Positions 18,723-27,160 of a stretch of DNA of 64,000 nucleotides are shown one piece after another. The stretch is taken from NCBI RefSeq assembly GCF_946902915.1, contig NZ_CAMPPY010000001.1, forward strand, positions 124,001 to 188,000. Reading direction: 5' to 3'. How positions within the stretch are numbered: position 1 is the first letter of the stretch; each line of letters opens with the position of its first letter. The DNA is from Streptococcus sp. Marseille-Q5986. Lineage in GTDB: Bacteria > Bacillota > Bacilli > Lactobacillales > Streptococcaceae. Under the pieces are notes generated by a model. That model saw only the letters and a program-made list of their open reading frames with translations, was not told where the DNA came from and did no database searches. Position numbers and translations under genes: made by a program.

Positions 18723-19667
18723 ATGGATATTGATACAAGCAGATTAAGAACTAATTTACCTCAGGTTGGTGTACAACCTTACCGACAAGTTCATGCGCAC
18801 TCGACAGGGAACCGCAACTCAACCGCTCAAAACGAAGCGGACTATCATTATCGTAAAGATCCTGAGCTTGGTTTCTTCTCTCACGTTGTAGGAAATGGTC
18901 GTGTCATGCAGGTCGGCCCTGTCAATAATGGAAGTTGGGACGTAGGCGGCGGTTGGAATGCTGAGAGTTATGCAGCAGTTGAATTGATTGAGAGCCATAG
19001 CACAAAAGAAGAGTTTATGCGCGATTACAAGCTCTATATTGAACTTTTGCGAAATCTTGCAGCCGAAGCGGGCATTCCGAAGACGCTTGACTCTGCTAGT
19101 CTTGCAGGCATCAAAACGCATCAGTATTGCACCAATAATCAACCGAATAACCACTCAGACCACGTTGACCCGTATCCTTATCTGGGCAAATGGGGAATCA
19201 GTCGTGGGCAATTCAAGAAAGATATTGAAGGTGGTCTATCTGAAGCCAGCTGGAAACGCAATGATACGGGCTGGTGGTGGGAGGAGTCGGATGGTTCTTA
19301 TCCGACAGACCGCTGGAAGAAAATCAATGGGGAGTGGTTCCGATTTGATAATCGTGGCTATTGCTTGATTAACCGTTGGTTTAATGATGGTAAAGACTGG
19401 TTCTATCTTGACAAGCGTGGCGCAATGGTTACAGGTTGGATGTATATCAATAACCGCTGGTATTACTTCAAATCAGATGGGCGCATGGCTAAAGGTTGGG
19501 TGAAATACCGTGAGACCTGGTACTATCTCGATGAAAAGAATGGAGATATGAAATCCGATCAATTTGTCAAACATGGCAATGGCTGGTACTATCTCAAACC
19601 AGATGGATCTATGGCAGACAAGCCAGAATTTACAGTTGAGCCAGATGGCTTGATTACTACAAAATAA
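18723..19667 (+). CDS. LytA-type N-acetylmuramoyl-L-alanine amidase, choline-binding
   Basis: This 314-residue endolysin cleaves the amide bond between MurNAc and L-Ala. The catalytic domain (1-175) keeps the LytA residues H26, H133 and D149 for zinc plus E87 and H147. Residues 185-300 are choline-binding repeats of the [16 protein letters not shown] type, ending in the LytA tail [14 protein letters not shown]. Pneumococcal LytA has 318 residues, so this copy is four shorter. No signal peptide is present, so it depends on the holins for export. Close similarity to chromosomal lytA makes recombination between phage and host copies likely. Confidence 0.95.
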   Translation: MDIDTSRLRTNLPQVGVQPYRQVHAHSTGNRNSTAQNEADYHYRKDPELGFFSHVVGNGRVMQVGPVNNGSWDVGGGWNAESYAAVELIESHSTKEEFMRDYKLYIELLRNLAAEAGIPKTLDSASLAGIKTHQYCTNNQPNNHSDHVDPYPYLGKWGISRGQFKKDIEGGLSEASWKRNDTGWWWEESDGSYPTDRWKKINGEWFRFDNRGYCLINRWFNDGKDWFYLDKRGAMVTGWMYINNRWYYFKSDGRMAKGWVKYRETWYYLDEKNGDMKSDQFVKHGNGWYYLKPDGSMADKPEFTVEPDGLITTK

Positions 19668-19709
19668 ATTTTAAATAAAGAAAGGAGATTCTATTTTTCT
19701 TCTTAATGA

Positions 19710-19738
19710 CCCGCAGGCAATAGCTTGCGGGCTTTTTT
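19710..19738 (+). terminator. Terminator of the phage lysis operon
   Basis: The stem CCCGCAGGC / GCTTGCGGG is followed by six Ts. A nearly identical hairpin closes the next operon at 20,465-20,494. Confidence 0.88.
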
Positions 19739-19758
19739 GTTAAAAAGAGTAAGAAACA

Positions 19759-19787
19759 TTGACTTTTTTAAAGAAAGATGTCATAAT
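19759..19787 (+). promoter_or_regulatory. Promoter of the post-lysis moron genes
   Basis: TTGACT (19,759-19,764) and CATAAT (19,782-19,787) with a 17-base spacer lie after the lysis terminator, giving the next two genes their own promoter. Confidence 0.65.
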
Positions 19788-19834
19788 CAAGTTAATTCAA
19801 AAAAATATGATGGAGCGAGTAGGAGGAATTTGGT

Positions 19835-20041
19835 ATGTTAAAAAATACAAAACAACCTCAATACTTTAAGTCTTTTTTACTTGGTATGACAGCAATTGTA
19901 TTGCCTGTTTTTAGCTTTAATCAGAACATTTCAAAAGCAAAAGCTGATACAGTCCCAGACTGGAAGAAAGTCAAGAGTGATTACAAGAAATCAACGATGG
20001 GCATTCAGAAAGAGGTAATGAAATTTGGATACCGAGAATAA
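19835..20041 (+). CDS. Small exported protein of unknown function
   Basis: The protein has 68 residues with a signal peptide: basic start (MLKNTKQPQYFK), hydrophobic core (SFLLGMTAIVLPVFSF) and a likely cleavage site after ISKAKA. The mature part would be only about 31 residues (DTVPDWKKVKSDYKK and on). A TAGGAGGA site supports the ATG. It overlaps the DUF2335 gene by 17 bases in another frame. It could be a short secreted peptide, or a longer secreted protein truncated by a frameshift; the overlap with a well-formed downstream gene argues for the first only weakly. I recognise no family. Confidence 0.6.
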   Translation: MLKNTKQPQYFKSFLLGMTAIVLPVFSFNQNISKAKADTVPDWKKVKSDYKKSTMGIQKEVMKFGYRE

Positions 20042-20456
20042 AGATTTGATTGAAGTCAATAATATTGTTGATGAAGTTGAGCGTTTGCCACATGAACAAC
20101 GTCAAGTAGTTCTGCAGAAGTTGGAAATCTATCAAGGTAACCTACCTCATCCAGATATTCTTAAAGGGTATCAAGAGTTATACCCGGATGCTGCTCAAAA
20201 GATTATTGATAATGGCATTGCAGAAAGCCAACATCGTAGAGCCATGGAAGATAAATACTTATCAGGGAATATCGCTTCTCATAAATTGGGACAGTTATTT
20301 GGCTTTTTAATCGCCCTCGTTGTTATTATTGGTGGAATTTACTTAATAGCGACAGATAAACAAATTGCAGGTAGTGTTTTAACTGGAACTACTGCATTAG
20401 GGCTAATTGGTTTGTTTACAGGGAACAATCAAAATAAAAACAAAGACAAAGAATAG
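20025..20456 (+). CDS. DUF2335 membrane protein
   Basis: This 143-residue protein matches DUF2335: a helical soluble part (residues 1-85) with PHPDILKGYQELYPDAAQKIIDNGIAESQHRR, then two membrane segments (LGQLFGFLIALVVIIGGIYLIA and AGSVLTGTTALGLIGLF) and a polar Asn/Lys tail. DUF2335 proteins occur widely in prophages and near restriction or toxin genes; their role is unknown. The only supported start is TTG 20,025 with GAGG 9 bases upstream, coupled to the exported protein before it. Confidence 0.82.
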   Translation: MDTENKDLIEVNNIVDEVERLPHEQRQVVLQKLEIYQGNLPHPDILKGYQELYPDAAQKIIDNGIAESQHRRAMEDKYLSGNIASHKLGQLFGFLIALVVIIGGIYLIATDKQIAGSVLTGTTALGLIGLFTGNNQNKNKDKE

Positions 20457-20464
20457 TTCTTTCA

Positions 20465-20494
20465 CCGCAGGCTTAGGCTTGCGGGCTTTTTTTG
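20465..20494 (+). terminator. Terminator after the DUF2335 gene
   Basis: CCGCAGGC pairs with GCTTGCGG (one G-U pair), with seven Ts following. Confidence 0.88.
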
Positions 20495-20527
20495 TTTGCT
20501 CTGAAAGTAGAAAAAACAGTGAAAAAA

Positions 20528-20719
20528 TCACTGTTTTTCTTGTAACGTATAGGCATAATCAGTCATGCTGATAGCGTGTTTTAACCGCATATTCATAATA
20601 TCTGATACACCATTTTTATATTTATCCACGGCCTGAATAGATACGCCACAGTTTTTGCTGATAGCATAGGCTGTGGCGCTGTCTAAAAGCCAGCGGATAG
20701 CTTTAATATCTACTGACAT
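20528..20719 (-). CDS. Small helix-turn-helix (Cro/XRE-like) protein
   Basis: This 63-residue protein is mostly one helix-turn-helix: AYAISKNCGVSIQAVDKYKNGVSDIMNM covers the two DNA-contacting helices. Proteins of this size are Cro-like regulators of phages, plasmids and mobile elements. The start has GAGGT 6 bases upstream. It is the third gene of a leftward micro-operon and may bind the palindrome at 21,051-21,068, giving autoregulation; this is inferred. Confidence 0.8.
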   Translation of the reverse strand: MSVDIKAIRWLLDSATAYAISKNCGVSIQAVDKYKNGVSDIMNMRLKHAISMTDYAYTLQEKQ

Positions 20720-20722
20720 ATA

Positions 20723-20827
20723 TTACCTCGTAAAATACCAAATCGCAAATAGGAGTAGAAGAAGTCCAATAATAAATTCAACTTTTTCACGCTTGGTGGT
20801 TTTTCTAATTTTTAGATTTACTTTCAT
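20723..20827 (-). CDS. 34-residue membrane microprotein
   Basis: The frame reads a basic N-terminus (MKVNLKIRKTTKREKVEF) followed by one membrane segment (IIGLLLLLFAIWYF) and a final TR. An AGGAAAA site lies 5 bases upstream. It ends 3 bases before the helix-turn-helix gene. I recognise no family; it could be a phage moron, a small toxin-like peptide or an accessory membrane protein. Confidence 0.5.
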   Translation of the reverse strand: MKVNLKIRKTTKREKVEFIIGLLLLLFAIWYFTR

Positions 20828-20852
20828 TATTTTTCCTGTTATAATTTAAGTA

Positions 20853-20889
20853 CACCCCCGAAGGGGTGGATAGTGATTTCTCACTATCC
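20853..20889. repeat. Two abutting perfect hairpins
   Basis: CACCCC/GGGGTG (20,853-20,868) shares its last G with a second hairpin of 9 bp, GGATAGTGA-TTTC-TCACTATCC (20,868-20,889). The stop codon of the first micro-gene lies in the second stem. Neither has a T run, so they look like RNA processing, stability or translation-control structures rather than terminators. Confidence 0.7.
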
Positions 20890-20988
20890 AAATTCGACGT
20901 GCCATTCAAAGCTGATTATAAATAAGTTTATTTTGATGACTAGCTTATTTGTTTTTACTTTGAGTGGCTTCTTTTTGAACTTAAACAT
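20884..20988 (-). CDS. 34-residue basic microprotein
   Basis: The frame reads MFKFKKKPLKVKTNKLVIKINLFIISFEWHVEFG in two halves: a Lys-rich start (8 Lys in the first 20 residues) and a hydrophobic end. An AAAGGA site lies upstream, and a strong promoter sits 60 bases away at 21,048-21,076. It is the first gene of the leftward micro-operon. No family recognised. Confidence 0.45.
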   Translation of the reverse strand: MFKFKKKPLKVKTNKLVIKINLFIISFEWHVEFG

Positions 20989-21047
20989 TTTGTTTTCCTT
21001 TCTACTAGTTTCCTTGTCTAAGGTTTCCTCCTTAACATTATGTATCT

Positions 21048-21076
21048 ATTCTACAACTAAAGTTGTAGAAAGTCAA
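21048..21076 (-). promoter_or_regulatory. Promoter of the micro-operon with a palindromic operator
   Basis: On the minus strand TTGACT (21,076-21,071) and TAGAAT (21,053-21,048) are 17 bases apart. The spacer holds a perfect palindrome, CTACAAC-TTTA-GTTGTAG (21,051-21,068), of the kind bound by Cro/CI/XRE regulators. A six-codon leader frame and AAGGAGG follow before the first gene. Confidence 0.8.
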
Positions 21077-21143
21077 TAGTTTTGATGAAGTTTTTTATTT
21101 TTTACCCTCGCCCCAAACTCGCCCCAAAAGTTTTTTAAAGTTA
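21073..21143 (-). other. Probable attR: integrase-tail remnant with 11-bp direct repeat
   Basis: CTCGCCCCAAA occurs twice in tandem (21,107-21,117 and 21,118-21,128). On the minus strand this reads LKNFWGEFGARVKNKK, resembling the last residues of phage tyrosine integrases whose 3' end overlaps the attachment core. No integrase precedes it, as expected for the host-side copy at attR. The matching copy should lie at the left end of the prophage, outside the window. Confidence 0.5.
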
Positions 21144-21166
21144 TCTTTTTTTATCTTGAAATAAAA

Positions 21167-21193
21167 TTAAAAAAGCCCGATTTTACGGACTTT
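21167..21193 (-). terminator. Terminator of tRNA-Cys
   Basis: On the minus strand AAGTCCG pairs with CGGGCTT (one G-U pair), followed by TTTTTT. Confidence 0.75.
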
Positions 21194-21228
21194 CTTTTCG
21201 GATAAATACCTATAAAATAGGTTAAAAA

Positions 21229-21299
21229 AGGCGGTAGACGGATTTGAACCGACGATCAAGCTTTTGCAGAGCCGTGCCTTACCACTTGGCTATACCGCC
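21229..21299 (-). tRNA. tRNA-Cys (GCA)
   Basis: This 71-base tRNA has the acceptor stem GGCGGTA/TACCGCC, the T-loop GGTTCAAATCC and the anticodon loop CTGCAAA with GCA at its centre. CCA is not encoded. The first anticodon-stem pair is C-T, a mismatch, and the second is G-T. Its 3' end faces the prophage, and the presumed attR lies about 100 bases away, so the phage sits beside, not inside, the tRNA. Confidence 0.95.
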
Positions 21300-21311
21300 T
21301 CAACGTTTATT

Positions 21312-21340
21312 ATTATACCTTGAAAATCATTTCCCGTCAA
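21312..21340 (-). promoter_or_regulatory. Promoter of tRNA-Cys
   Basis: TTGACG and TATAAT on the minus strand with a 17-base spacer, 13 bases before the tRNA. Confidence 0.85.
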
Positions 21341-21539
21341 TAGTTTCTTAATTGAAAATTCAATTTAGAAGATAGATTATGTCATGTGAAGAAAAAAGGA
21401 AAAAGCAACTTGTAAAAATGAAGCTTACAGAGCTAGACAAATTAATTTTCTTTTCTCATAAATACAAATAAAAAATGGGGAAATTCTAACAAAGAGAAGT
21501 TTTTTTATAGATACACGCCTAAATATTCTGAAAATTTGT

Positions 21540-21568
21540 TTACTTTTTAGAAGATATATGTTATAATC
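21540..21568 (+). promoter_or_regulatory. Promoter of amiA
   Basis: TTTACT (21,540-21,545) and TATAAT (21,563-21,568), 17 bases apart. The gap from 21,341 to 21,539 shows nothing else that I can support. Confidence 0.85.
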
Positions 21569-21605
21569 TTCGATAAGCCTAAATTTTTCAATAGGAGTTA
21601 AAAAC

Positions 21606-23585
21606 ATGAAAAAAAGCAGAGTATTGGTTGCAGCGGGGGTTGCCTTATTAGCGAGTGGCGTACTAGCTGCTTGCGGTTCTTCAAAATCATCTGATTCAAT
21701 AGCGCCCAAAAATTATGGTTATGTCTACTCAGCTGACCCAGAAACATTGGATTACCTCATTTCAGGAAAACAAAGTACCAAAATTGCCACTTCAAATGGT
21801 ATCGATGGTCTCTTTACAAATGACAAATATGGGAATTTGACTCTCGCAGTTGCAGAAAACTGGTCAGTCTCAAAAGATGGTTTGACTTATACCTACAAAA
21901 TCCGTAAAGGTGTTAAATGGATGACATCTGATGGAGAAGAGTACGCTGAAGTAACAGCTAAAGATTTCGTAAATGGCTTGAAACACGCAGCAGATAAGAA
22001 ATCCGAAGCTTTATATCTAGCGGAAACTTCTGTTAAAGGATTGTCTGATTATTTGTCTGGAAATTCAAAAGACTTTTCTACGGTAGGTGTGAAGGCAGTT
22101 GATGATTATACTCTTGAGTATACCTTGAACCAGCCAGAACCATACTGGAACTCTAAGATGGTTTACTCAATTTTCTGGCCGTTAAACGAAGAATTTGAAA
22201 AATCAAAAGGCTCTGATTTTGCTAAAGCAACAGATCCTACATCCTTGCTTTACAATGGTCCATTCTTACTGAAAGGTTTGACTGCTAAATCTTCTATTGA
22301 GTTCGCTAAGAATGAAAACTACTGGGACAAAGATAATGTTCATATTGATAAAGTAACCCTTGCTTTCTATGATGGGTCAGACCAAGAATCAATTGAACGT
22401 AACTTTACAAGTGGAGCTTATAGCTATGCTCGTCTCTTCCCAACAAGTTCAAACTTCTCGAAGGTAGAGGAGTCATACAAAGATAATATTTACTATACTC
22501 CATCAGGAGCTGGTATTGGAGGTCTAGGTGTAAATATTGATCGTCAAAATTACAAATATACTTCTAAGACAACAGATGAAGAGAAAGCATCTACTAAGAA
22601 AGCTCTTCTTAACAAAGACTTCCGTCAAGCCTTGAACTTCGCCTTTGACCGTTCGGCTTACTCAGCTCAAGTAAATGGTAAGGAAGGTGCTCCTCTTGCA
22701 GTTCGCAACCTTTTTGTGAAACCTGACTTTGTTTCTGCAGGAGACAAAACCTTTGGTGACTTGGTAACTGAAAAGATGGCTACTTACGGTGATGAGTGGA
22801 AGAATGTAAACTTTGCGGATGGTCAAGACGGTCTCTTCAATGCTGACAAAGCCAAAGCCGAATTTGCGAAAGCTAAAACTGCATTGGAAGCAGAAGGTGT
22901 GAAATTCCCTATTCACTTGGATGTTCCAGTAGACCAAACATCTAAAAATTATATCGCTCGTATTCAATCCTTTAAACAATCCGTTGAAAAAGTACTCGGT
23001 GAGGATAATGTAGTGATTGATATCCAACAAGTTTCTAAAGATGAGTTGAACAATATCACCTACTACGCAGCAAGCGCTGCGGCAGAAGATTGGGATCTCT
23101 CAGGAGCAGTTGGATGGAGTCCAGACTACGAAGATCCATCAACTTACCTTGATATCTTAAAAACAACTAATAGCGAGCAAACAAAAACATACATGGGTTA
23201 CGACGATCCAGCAAATGCAGCAGCTGCACAAGTTGGTTTGAAAGAATACGATAAGTTAGTTGATGAAGCTACTAAAGAAACTGACGATTTGAATGCTCGT
23301 TATGAAAAATACGCAGCAGCTCAAGCTTGGTTGACAGATAGCTCTCTCTTCCTTCCTGCTATGTCAGGTAGTGGAGCAGCGCCATTCATTTCTCGTGTAG
23401 TACCATTCTCTGCGTCATACAGTCAATCTGGAGATAAGGGTTCAGATGTATACTTCAAGTATATTCAGTTGCAAGACAAGGTTGTAACGAAAGCTGATTA
23501 CGAACAAGCTCGCGAGAAATGGCTCAAAGAGAAAAAAGAATCAAACGAAAAAGTTCAAAAAGAATTGACGAATCACGTTAAATAA
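21606..23585 (+). CDS. amiA: Oligopeptide-binding lipoprotein AmiA
   Basis: AmiA is the peptide receptor of the Ami permease. The 659 residues match the pneumococcal protein's length. A lipoprotein signal ends in LAAC, with C23 as the lipidated residue. The SBP_bac_5 fold follows, with DPETLDYLISGK near the start, GLTYTYKIRKGVKW, LLYNGPFLLKG and GWSPDYEDPSTYLDI. It binds oligopeptides outside the cell, for nutrition and for sensing of peptide signals (established for Ami in streptococci). AGGAG precedes the ATG. It heads the amiACDEF operon; a hairpin after its stop may reduce transcription of the distal genes. Confidence 0.95.
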   Translation: MKKSRVLVAAGVALLASGVLAACGSSKSSDSIAPKNYGYVYSADPETLDYLISGKQSTKIATSNGIDGLFTNDKYGNLTLAVAENWSVSKDGLTYTYKIRKGVKWMTSDGEEYAEVTAKDFVNGLKHAADKKSEALYLAETSVKGLSDYLSGNSKDFSTVGVKAVDDYTLEYTLNQPEPYWNSKMVYSIFWPLNEEFEKSKGSDFAKATDPTSLLYNGPFLLKGLTAKSSIEFAKNENYWDKDNVHIDKVTLAFYDGSDQESIERNFTSGAYSYARLFPTSSNFSKVEESYKDNIYYTPSGAGIGGLGVNIDRQNYKYTSKTTDEEKASTKKALLNKDFRQALNFAFDRSAYSAQVNGKEGAPLAVRNLFVKPDFVSAGDKTFGDLVTEKMATYGDEWKNVNFADGQDGLFNADKAKAEFAKAKTALEAEGVKFPIHLDVPVDQTSKNYIARIQSFKQSVEKVLGEDNVVIDIQQVSKDELNNITYYAASAAAEDWDLSGAVGWSPDYEDPSTYLDILKTTNSEQTKTYMGYDDPANAAAAQVGLKEYDKLVDEATKETDDLNARYEKYAAAQAWLTDSSLFLPAMSGSGAAPFISRVVPFSASYSQSGDKGSDVYFKYIQLQDKVVTKADYEQAREKWLKEKKESNEKVQKELTNHVK

Positions 23586-23596
23586 ATAACTCTCAA

Positions 23597-23632
23597 GAGA
23601 ACTTTCTCTCCATGAGGAGAAGGTTCTTTTGG
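23597..23632 (+). terminator. Intercistronic hairpin between amiA and amiC
   Basis: AGAGAACTTTCTC and GAGAAGGTTCTTTT form a strong stem with a T-rich 3' side in the 66-base gap. It probably attenuates read-through, so that receptor outnumbers permease. Confidence 0.65.
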
Positions 23633-23651
23633 GATTTTAAAAGGAAACGAT

Positions 23652-25148
23652 ATGAAAAAATATATTTTTATGCGTGTCTTGCGCTCATTGTTGTCTATTT
23701 TCTTGGTGACAACCTTGACCTACACGATTATCTATACGATGGTTCCTCGGAAACTGATTTTCAAGCAGGATACCAACTACAACAAGATTGCAACGACTCC
23801 AGATAAGCGGGATAATTATGAGAATACCGTTTATGAACGTATGGGCTATATCGAGTACTACGATACCAAGGAGTTGCAAGAAAAAGCTAGCTCAATGGAC
23901 TCATCTGTAACAGTAGATGCCAATGACACCAATAAGGCAATCTACGAAAAATACATCAACCAACTCGGTAATGGTTGGACATTAGGTGTCTTTTCAGAGA
24001 GTGGTCAATTCTATGCTACGCGTGAAATTCCGATTTTTGAACGTGTTTTCAAATTCTATGCGAACTTACTTGATATTGATCATACAAACAAGATTCAAGA
24101 CCCTGAAAATCCAAACTTGGAGCGTTATCTTCGTTTTGAAAACGACCCTGCTATCGGTTGGTCATTGGTTGGTTCAGGTACCAAACATAAATACCTTTTG
24201 TATTTCAACAATCAATTCCCGTTTGTACACCAAAACTTTGTGAACATTAACTTGGGTGACTCTTACCCAACTTATGCGAACACGTCAGTGCTTCAAGTTA
24301 TCACACAAGGACAAGGACAAACCAAGACATCAGAAGTTCAATTCCCTACGGGTAAAAAGACTTCGTCTGTAGATATTTACTCTCGTACTTATAAATCACC
24401 TAGTCAGGCAGACGCTCGTGAAGTAGCCAACTATGGGAAAAATGATCCGTATACAGCTACAGAGAGCAACTATCAGTATCCATCAATGATTGCAAGCTCT
24501 GCTGTTGCTGGATTGATTGGTTTGGTTATTTCGTATGCTATTGCGATTCCTCTTGGATCTGCCATGGCTCGCCACAAGAATACTTGGATTGATAGCTTCT
24601 CAACAGGTGCTCTAACCTTCTTGCTTGCCCTTCCAACGATTGCTTTGGTTTATATCGTGCGTTTGATTGGCTCATCTATTGGTCTGCCCGACTCATTCCC
24701 TATCTTAGGGGCTGGAGATTGGCGTTCTTATGTCTTGCCAGCAGTCATTCTAGGTTTGTTGGGTGCGCCAAGTACAGCAATCTGGATTCGTCGTTATATG
24801 ATTGATTTGCAATCTCAGGACTTCGTCCGTTTTGCTCGTGCAAAAGGTTTATCTGAAAAAGAAATTTCAAATAAACACGTCTTTAAAAATGCCATGGTTC
24901 CTTTGGTTTCAGGTATTCCAGGTGCCGTAATCGGGGTTATTGGTGGTGCAACATTGACAGAAACAGTCTTCGCCTTCCCAGGTATGGGTAAAATGTTGAT
25001 TGACTCTGTTAAGGCATCAAATAACTCAATGGTAGTTGGTCTCGTCTTCATCTTTACATGTATTTCTATCTTCTCACTTTTTGTAGGGGATATCTGGATG
25101 ACCATGCTTGACCCACGTATTAAATTGACAGAGAAAGGAGGCAAATAA
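23652..25148 (+). CDS. amiC: Oligopeptide ABC permease AmiC
   Basis: AmiC (498 residues) is the first membrane subunit of the Ami permease. It has one N-terminal segment (residues 5-30), a large external domain (about 40-275) that is typical of the streptococcal protein and absent in shorter OppB proteins, then five segments. The BPD_transp_1 coupling motif is [29 protein letters not shown] precedes the ATG. The stop overlaps the amiD start by one base (TAATG). Confidence 0.95.
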   Translation: MKKYIFMRVLRSLLSIFLVTTLTYTIIYTMVPRKLIFKQDTNYNKIATTPDKRDNYENTVYERMGYIEYYDTKELQEKASSMDSSVTVDANDTNKAIYEKYINQLGNGWTLGVFSESGQFYATREIPIFERVFKFYANLLDIDHTNKIQDPENPNLERYLRFENDPAIGWSLVGSGTKHKYLLYFNNQFPFVHQNFVNINLGDSYPTYANTSVLQVITQGQGQTKTSEVQFPTGKKTSSVDIYSRTYKSPSQADAREVANYGKNDPYTATESNYQYPSMIASSAVAGLIGLVISYAIAIPLGSAMARHKNTWIDSFSTGALTFLLALPTIALVYIVRLIGSSIGLPDSFPILGAGDWRSYVLPAVILGLLGAPSTAIWIRRYMIDLQSQDFVRFARAKGLSEKEISNKHVFKNAMVPLVSGIPGAVIGVIGGATLTETVFAFPGMGKMLIDSVKASNNSMVVGLVFIFTCISIFSLFVGDIWMTMLDPRIKLTEKGGK

Positions 25149-26074
25149 TGTCAACAATTGATAAAGAAAAATTTCAGTTTGTAAAACGTGACGATTTTGC
25201 CTCTGAAACGATTGATGCGCCAGCTTATTCGTACTGGGGATCTGTATTCAGACAGTTTCTGAAGAAAAAATCGACAGTTGTTATGTTAGGCATTTTGGTC
25301 GCTATTATTTTGATGAGTTTTATCTATCCGATGTTTTCAGACTTTGACTTTAACGATGTAAGTAAGGTGAATGACTTTAGCGCTCGTTTTATTAAGCCCA
25401 ATGCCGAACACTGGTTTGGTACTGATAGCAATGGTAAATCCTTGTTTGATGGAGTTTGGTTTGGTGCGCGTAACTCCATTCTCATTTCTGTAATTGCTAC
25501 TTTTATCAACCTTGTAATCGGGGTTATTGTTGGTGGAATTTGGGGGATTTCAAAATCTGTTGACCGCGTCATGATGGAAGTTTATAACATTATTTCAAAC
25601 ATTCCATCTCTCTTGATTGTTATCGTCTTGACTTACTCAATTGGTGCTGGTTTCTGGAATTTGATTTTTGCCATGAGTGTGACAACTTGGATTGGTATTG
25701 CTTATTCAATTCGTATTCAAATCATGCGTTACCGTGACTTGGAATACAACCTTGCTTCTCAAACTCTTGGAACACCAACCTTTAAAATTATCGTTAAAAA
25801 CATCATGCCACAATTGGTATCTGTTATTGTTTCTACGATGACCTTGATGTTGCCAAACTTTATCTCTTATGAGGCTTTCCTTTCCTTCTTTGGATTGGGG
25901 TTGCCTGTGACAGTTCCAAGTTTGGGACGTTTGATTTCAGATTACTCACAAAACGTTACGACCAACGCGTACTTGTTCTGGATTCCATTGACAACCTTGA
26001 TTTTGGTATCCCTATCTCTATTCGTTGTTGGTCAGAACTTGGCGGATGCTAGTGATCCACGTACACATAGATAG
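25148..26074 (+). CDS. amiD: Oligopeptide ABC permease AmiD
   Basis: AmiD (308 residues) is the second membrane subunit. An N-terminal cytoplasmic tail is followed by six segments and the coupling motif [23 protein letters not shown], which would touch AmiE or AmiF. The OppC N-terminal domain is present ([21 protein letters not shown]). It begins on the last base of amiC after a GGAGG site and is followed by amiE 8 bases later. Confidence 0.95.
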   Translation: MSTIDKEKFQFVKRDDFASETIDAPAYSYWGSVFRQFLKKKSTVVMLGILVAIILMSFIYPMFSDFDFNDVSKVNDFSARFIKPNAEHWFGTDSNGKSLFDGVWFGARNSILISVIATFINLVIGVIVGGIWGISKSVDRVMMEVYNIISNIPSLLIVIVLTYSIGAGFWNLIFAMSVTTWIGIAYSIRIQIMRYRDLEYNLASQTLGTPTFKIIVKNIMPQLVSVIVSTMTLMLPNFISYEAFLSFFGLGLPVTVPSLGRLISDYSQNVTTNAYLFWIPLTTLILVSLSLFVVGQNLADASDPRTHR

Positions 26075-26082
26075 GAGTAGAC

Positions 26083-27150
26083 ATGACAAAAGAAAGTAAT
26101 GTAATTTTGACTGCTCGCGATATCGTCGTGGAATTTGACGTTCGTGACAAAGTTCTGACAGCTATCAGAGGCGTTTCGCTAGAACTGATTGAAGGGGAAG
26201 TTCTAGCCTTGGTAGGTGAGTCTGGTTCTGGTAAATCTGTATTAACAAAAACCTTTACAGGGATGTTAGAAGATAATGGACGCATTGCCCAAGGGAGCAT
26301 CGACTACCGTGGACAAAACTTGACAGCCTTGACTTCAAACAAAGAGTGGGAGAAAATCCGTGGTGCTAAAATTGCAACCATCTTCCAAGACCCAATGACA
26401 AGTTTGGATCCAATTAATACAATCGGTAGCCAAATCACAGAAGTTATCGTTAAACACCAAGGGAAAACAGCTAAGGAAGCCAAAGAAATGGCAATCGACT
26501 ATATGAACAAGGTTGGAATTCCAGACGCTGAAAAACGTTTTGACGAGTATCCTTTCCAATATTCTGGAGGGATGCGCCAACGTATCGTCATTGCGATTGC
26601 CCTTGCTTGTCGTCCAGATATTTTGATCTGTGACGAGCCAACGACGGCTCTTGATGTTACCATTCAAGCGCAAATCATTGATTTGCTTAAAACTTTGCAA
26701 GATGAGTACCACTTTACTATTATCTTTATCACCCATGACCTTGGTGTGGTAGCAAGTATTGCCGATAAGGTGGCGGTTATGTATGCTGGTGAAATTGTAG
26801 AGTATGGAACGGTTGAGGAAGTCTTCTACGACCCACGTCATCCATATACTTGGAGTCTCTTGTCTAGCTTGCCACAGCTCGCTGATGATAAAGGAGAATT
26901 GTACTCTATTCCAGGAACACCACCATCTCTTTATACTGAGTTGAAAGGTGATGCCTTTGCCCTTCGTTCAGATTATGCGATGCAAATTGACTTTGAACAG
27001 AAAGCACCTCAGTTTTCAGTCACTGATACTCACTGGGCTAAGACTTGGTTGCTTCATGAGAATGCTCCTAAGGTTGAAAAACCAGAAATCATCGCAGATT
27101 TACATGATAAAATTCGTGATAAAATGGGCTTTGCTCATCTAGAAGACTAG
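26083..27150 (+). CDS. amiE: Oligopeptide ABC ATPase AmiE
   Basis: AmiE (355 residues) is an OppD-type ATPase: Walker [10 protein letters not shown]-loop [10 protein letters not shown], signature YSGGMRQR, Walker [14 protein letters not shown]-loop THD. The C-terminal oligopeptide-transporter extension ([27 protein letters not shown]) is present but lacks the Cys-rich iron-sulfur motif seen in some OppD proteins. It would pair with AmiF to power peptide import. Confidence 0.95.
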   Translation: MTKESNVILTARDIVVEFDVRDKVLTAIRGVSLELIEGEVLALVGESGSGKSVLTKTFTGMLEDNGRIAQGSIDYRGQNLTALTSNKEWEKIRGAKIATIFQDPMTSLDPINTIGSQITEVIVKHQGKTAKEAKEMAIDYMNKVGIPDAEKRFDEYPFQYSGGMRQRIVIAIALACRPDILICDEPTTALDVTIQAQIIDLLKTLQDEYHFTIIFITHDLGVVASIADKVAVMYAGEIVEYGTVEEVFYDPRHPYTWSLLSSLPQLADDKGELYSIPGTPPSLYTELKGDAFALRSDYAMQIDFEQKAPQFSVTDTHWAKTWLLHENAPKVEKPEIIADLHDKIRDKMGFAHLED

Positions 27151-27160
27151 GAGGAAGGAA

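Larger units (their letters stand above)
14150..21130. mobile_element. Prophage right half: tail, lysis, moron and micro-operon genes
   Basis: A tail-fibre-like gene, two holins and a LytA-type amidase in one strand are the usual right end of pneumococcal/mitis prophages. The left half (integrase, replication, head genes) is outside the window, beyond the inserted element. The right limit is placed at the integrase-tail-like direct repeat 21,107-21,128, just before tRNA-Cys; this limit is inferred. Confidence 0.75.

Noticed and set aside
20853-20889. Repeats as a CRISPR-like array
   Set aside because: Only two different hairpins that abut; no spaced direct repeats occur here or elsewhere in the window.
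20873-21079. Plus-strand 68-codon hydrophobic frame
   Set aside because: It runs antisense through the minus-strand promoter, operator and first micro-gene, and has no ribosome binding site.
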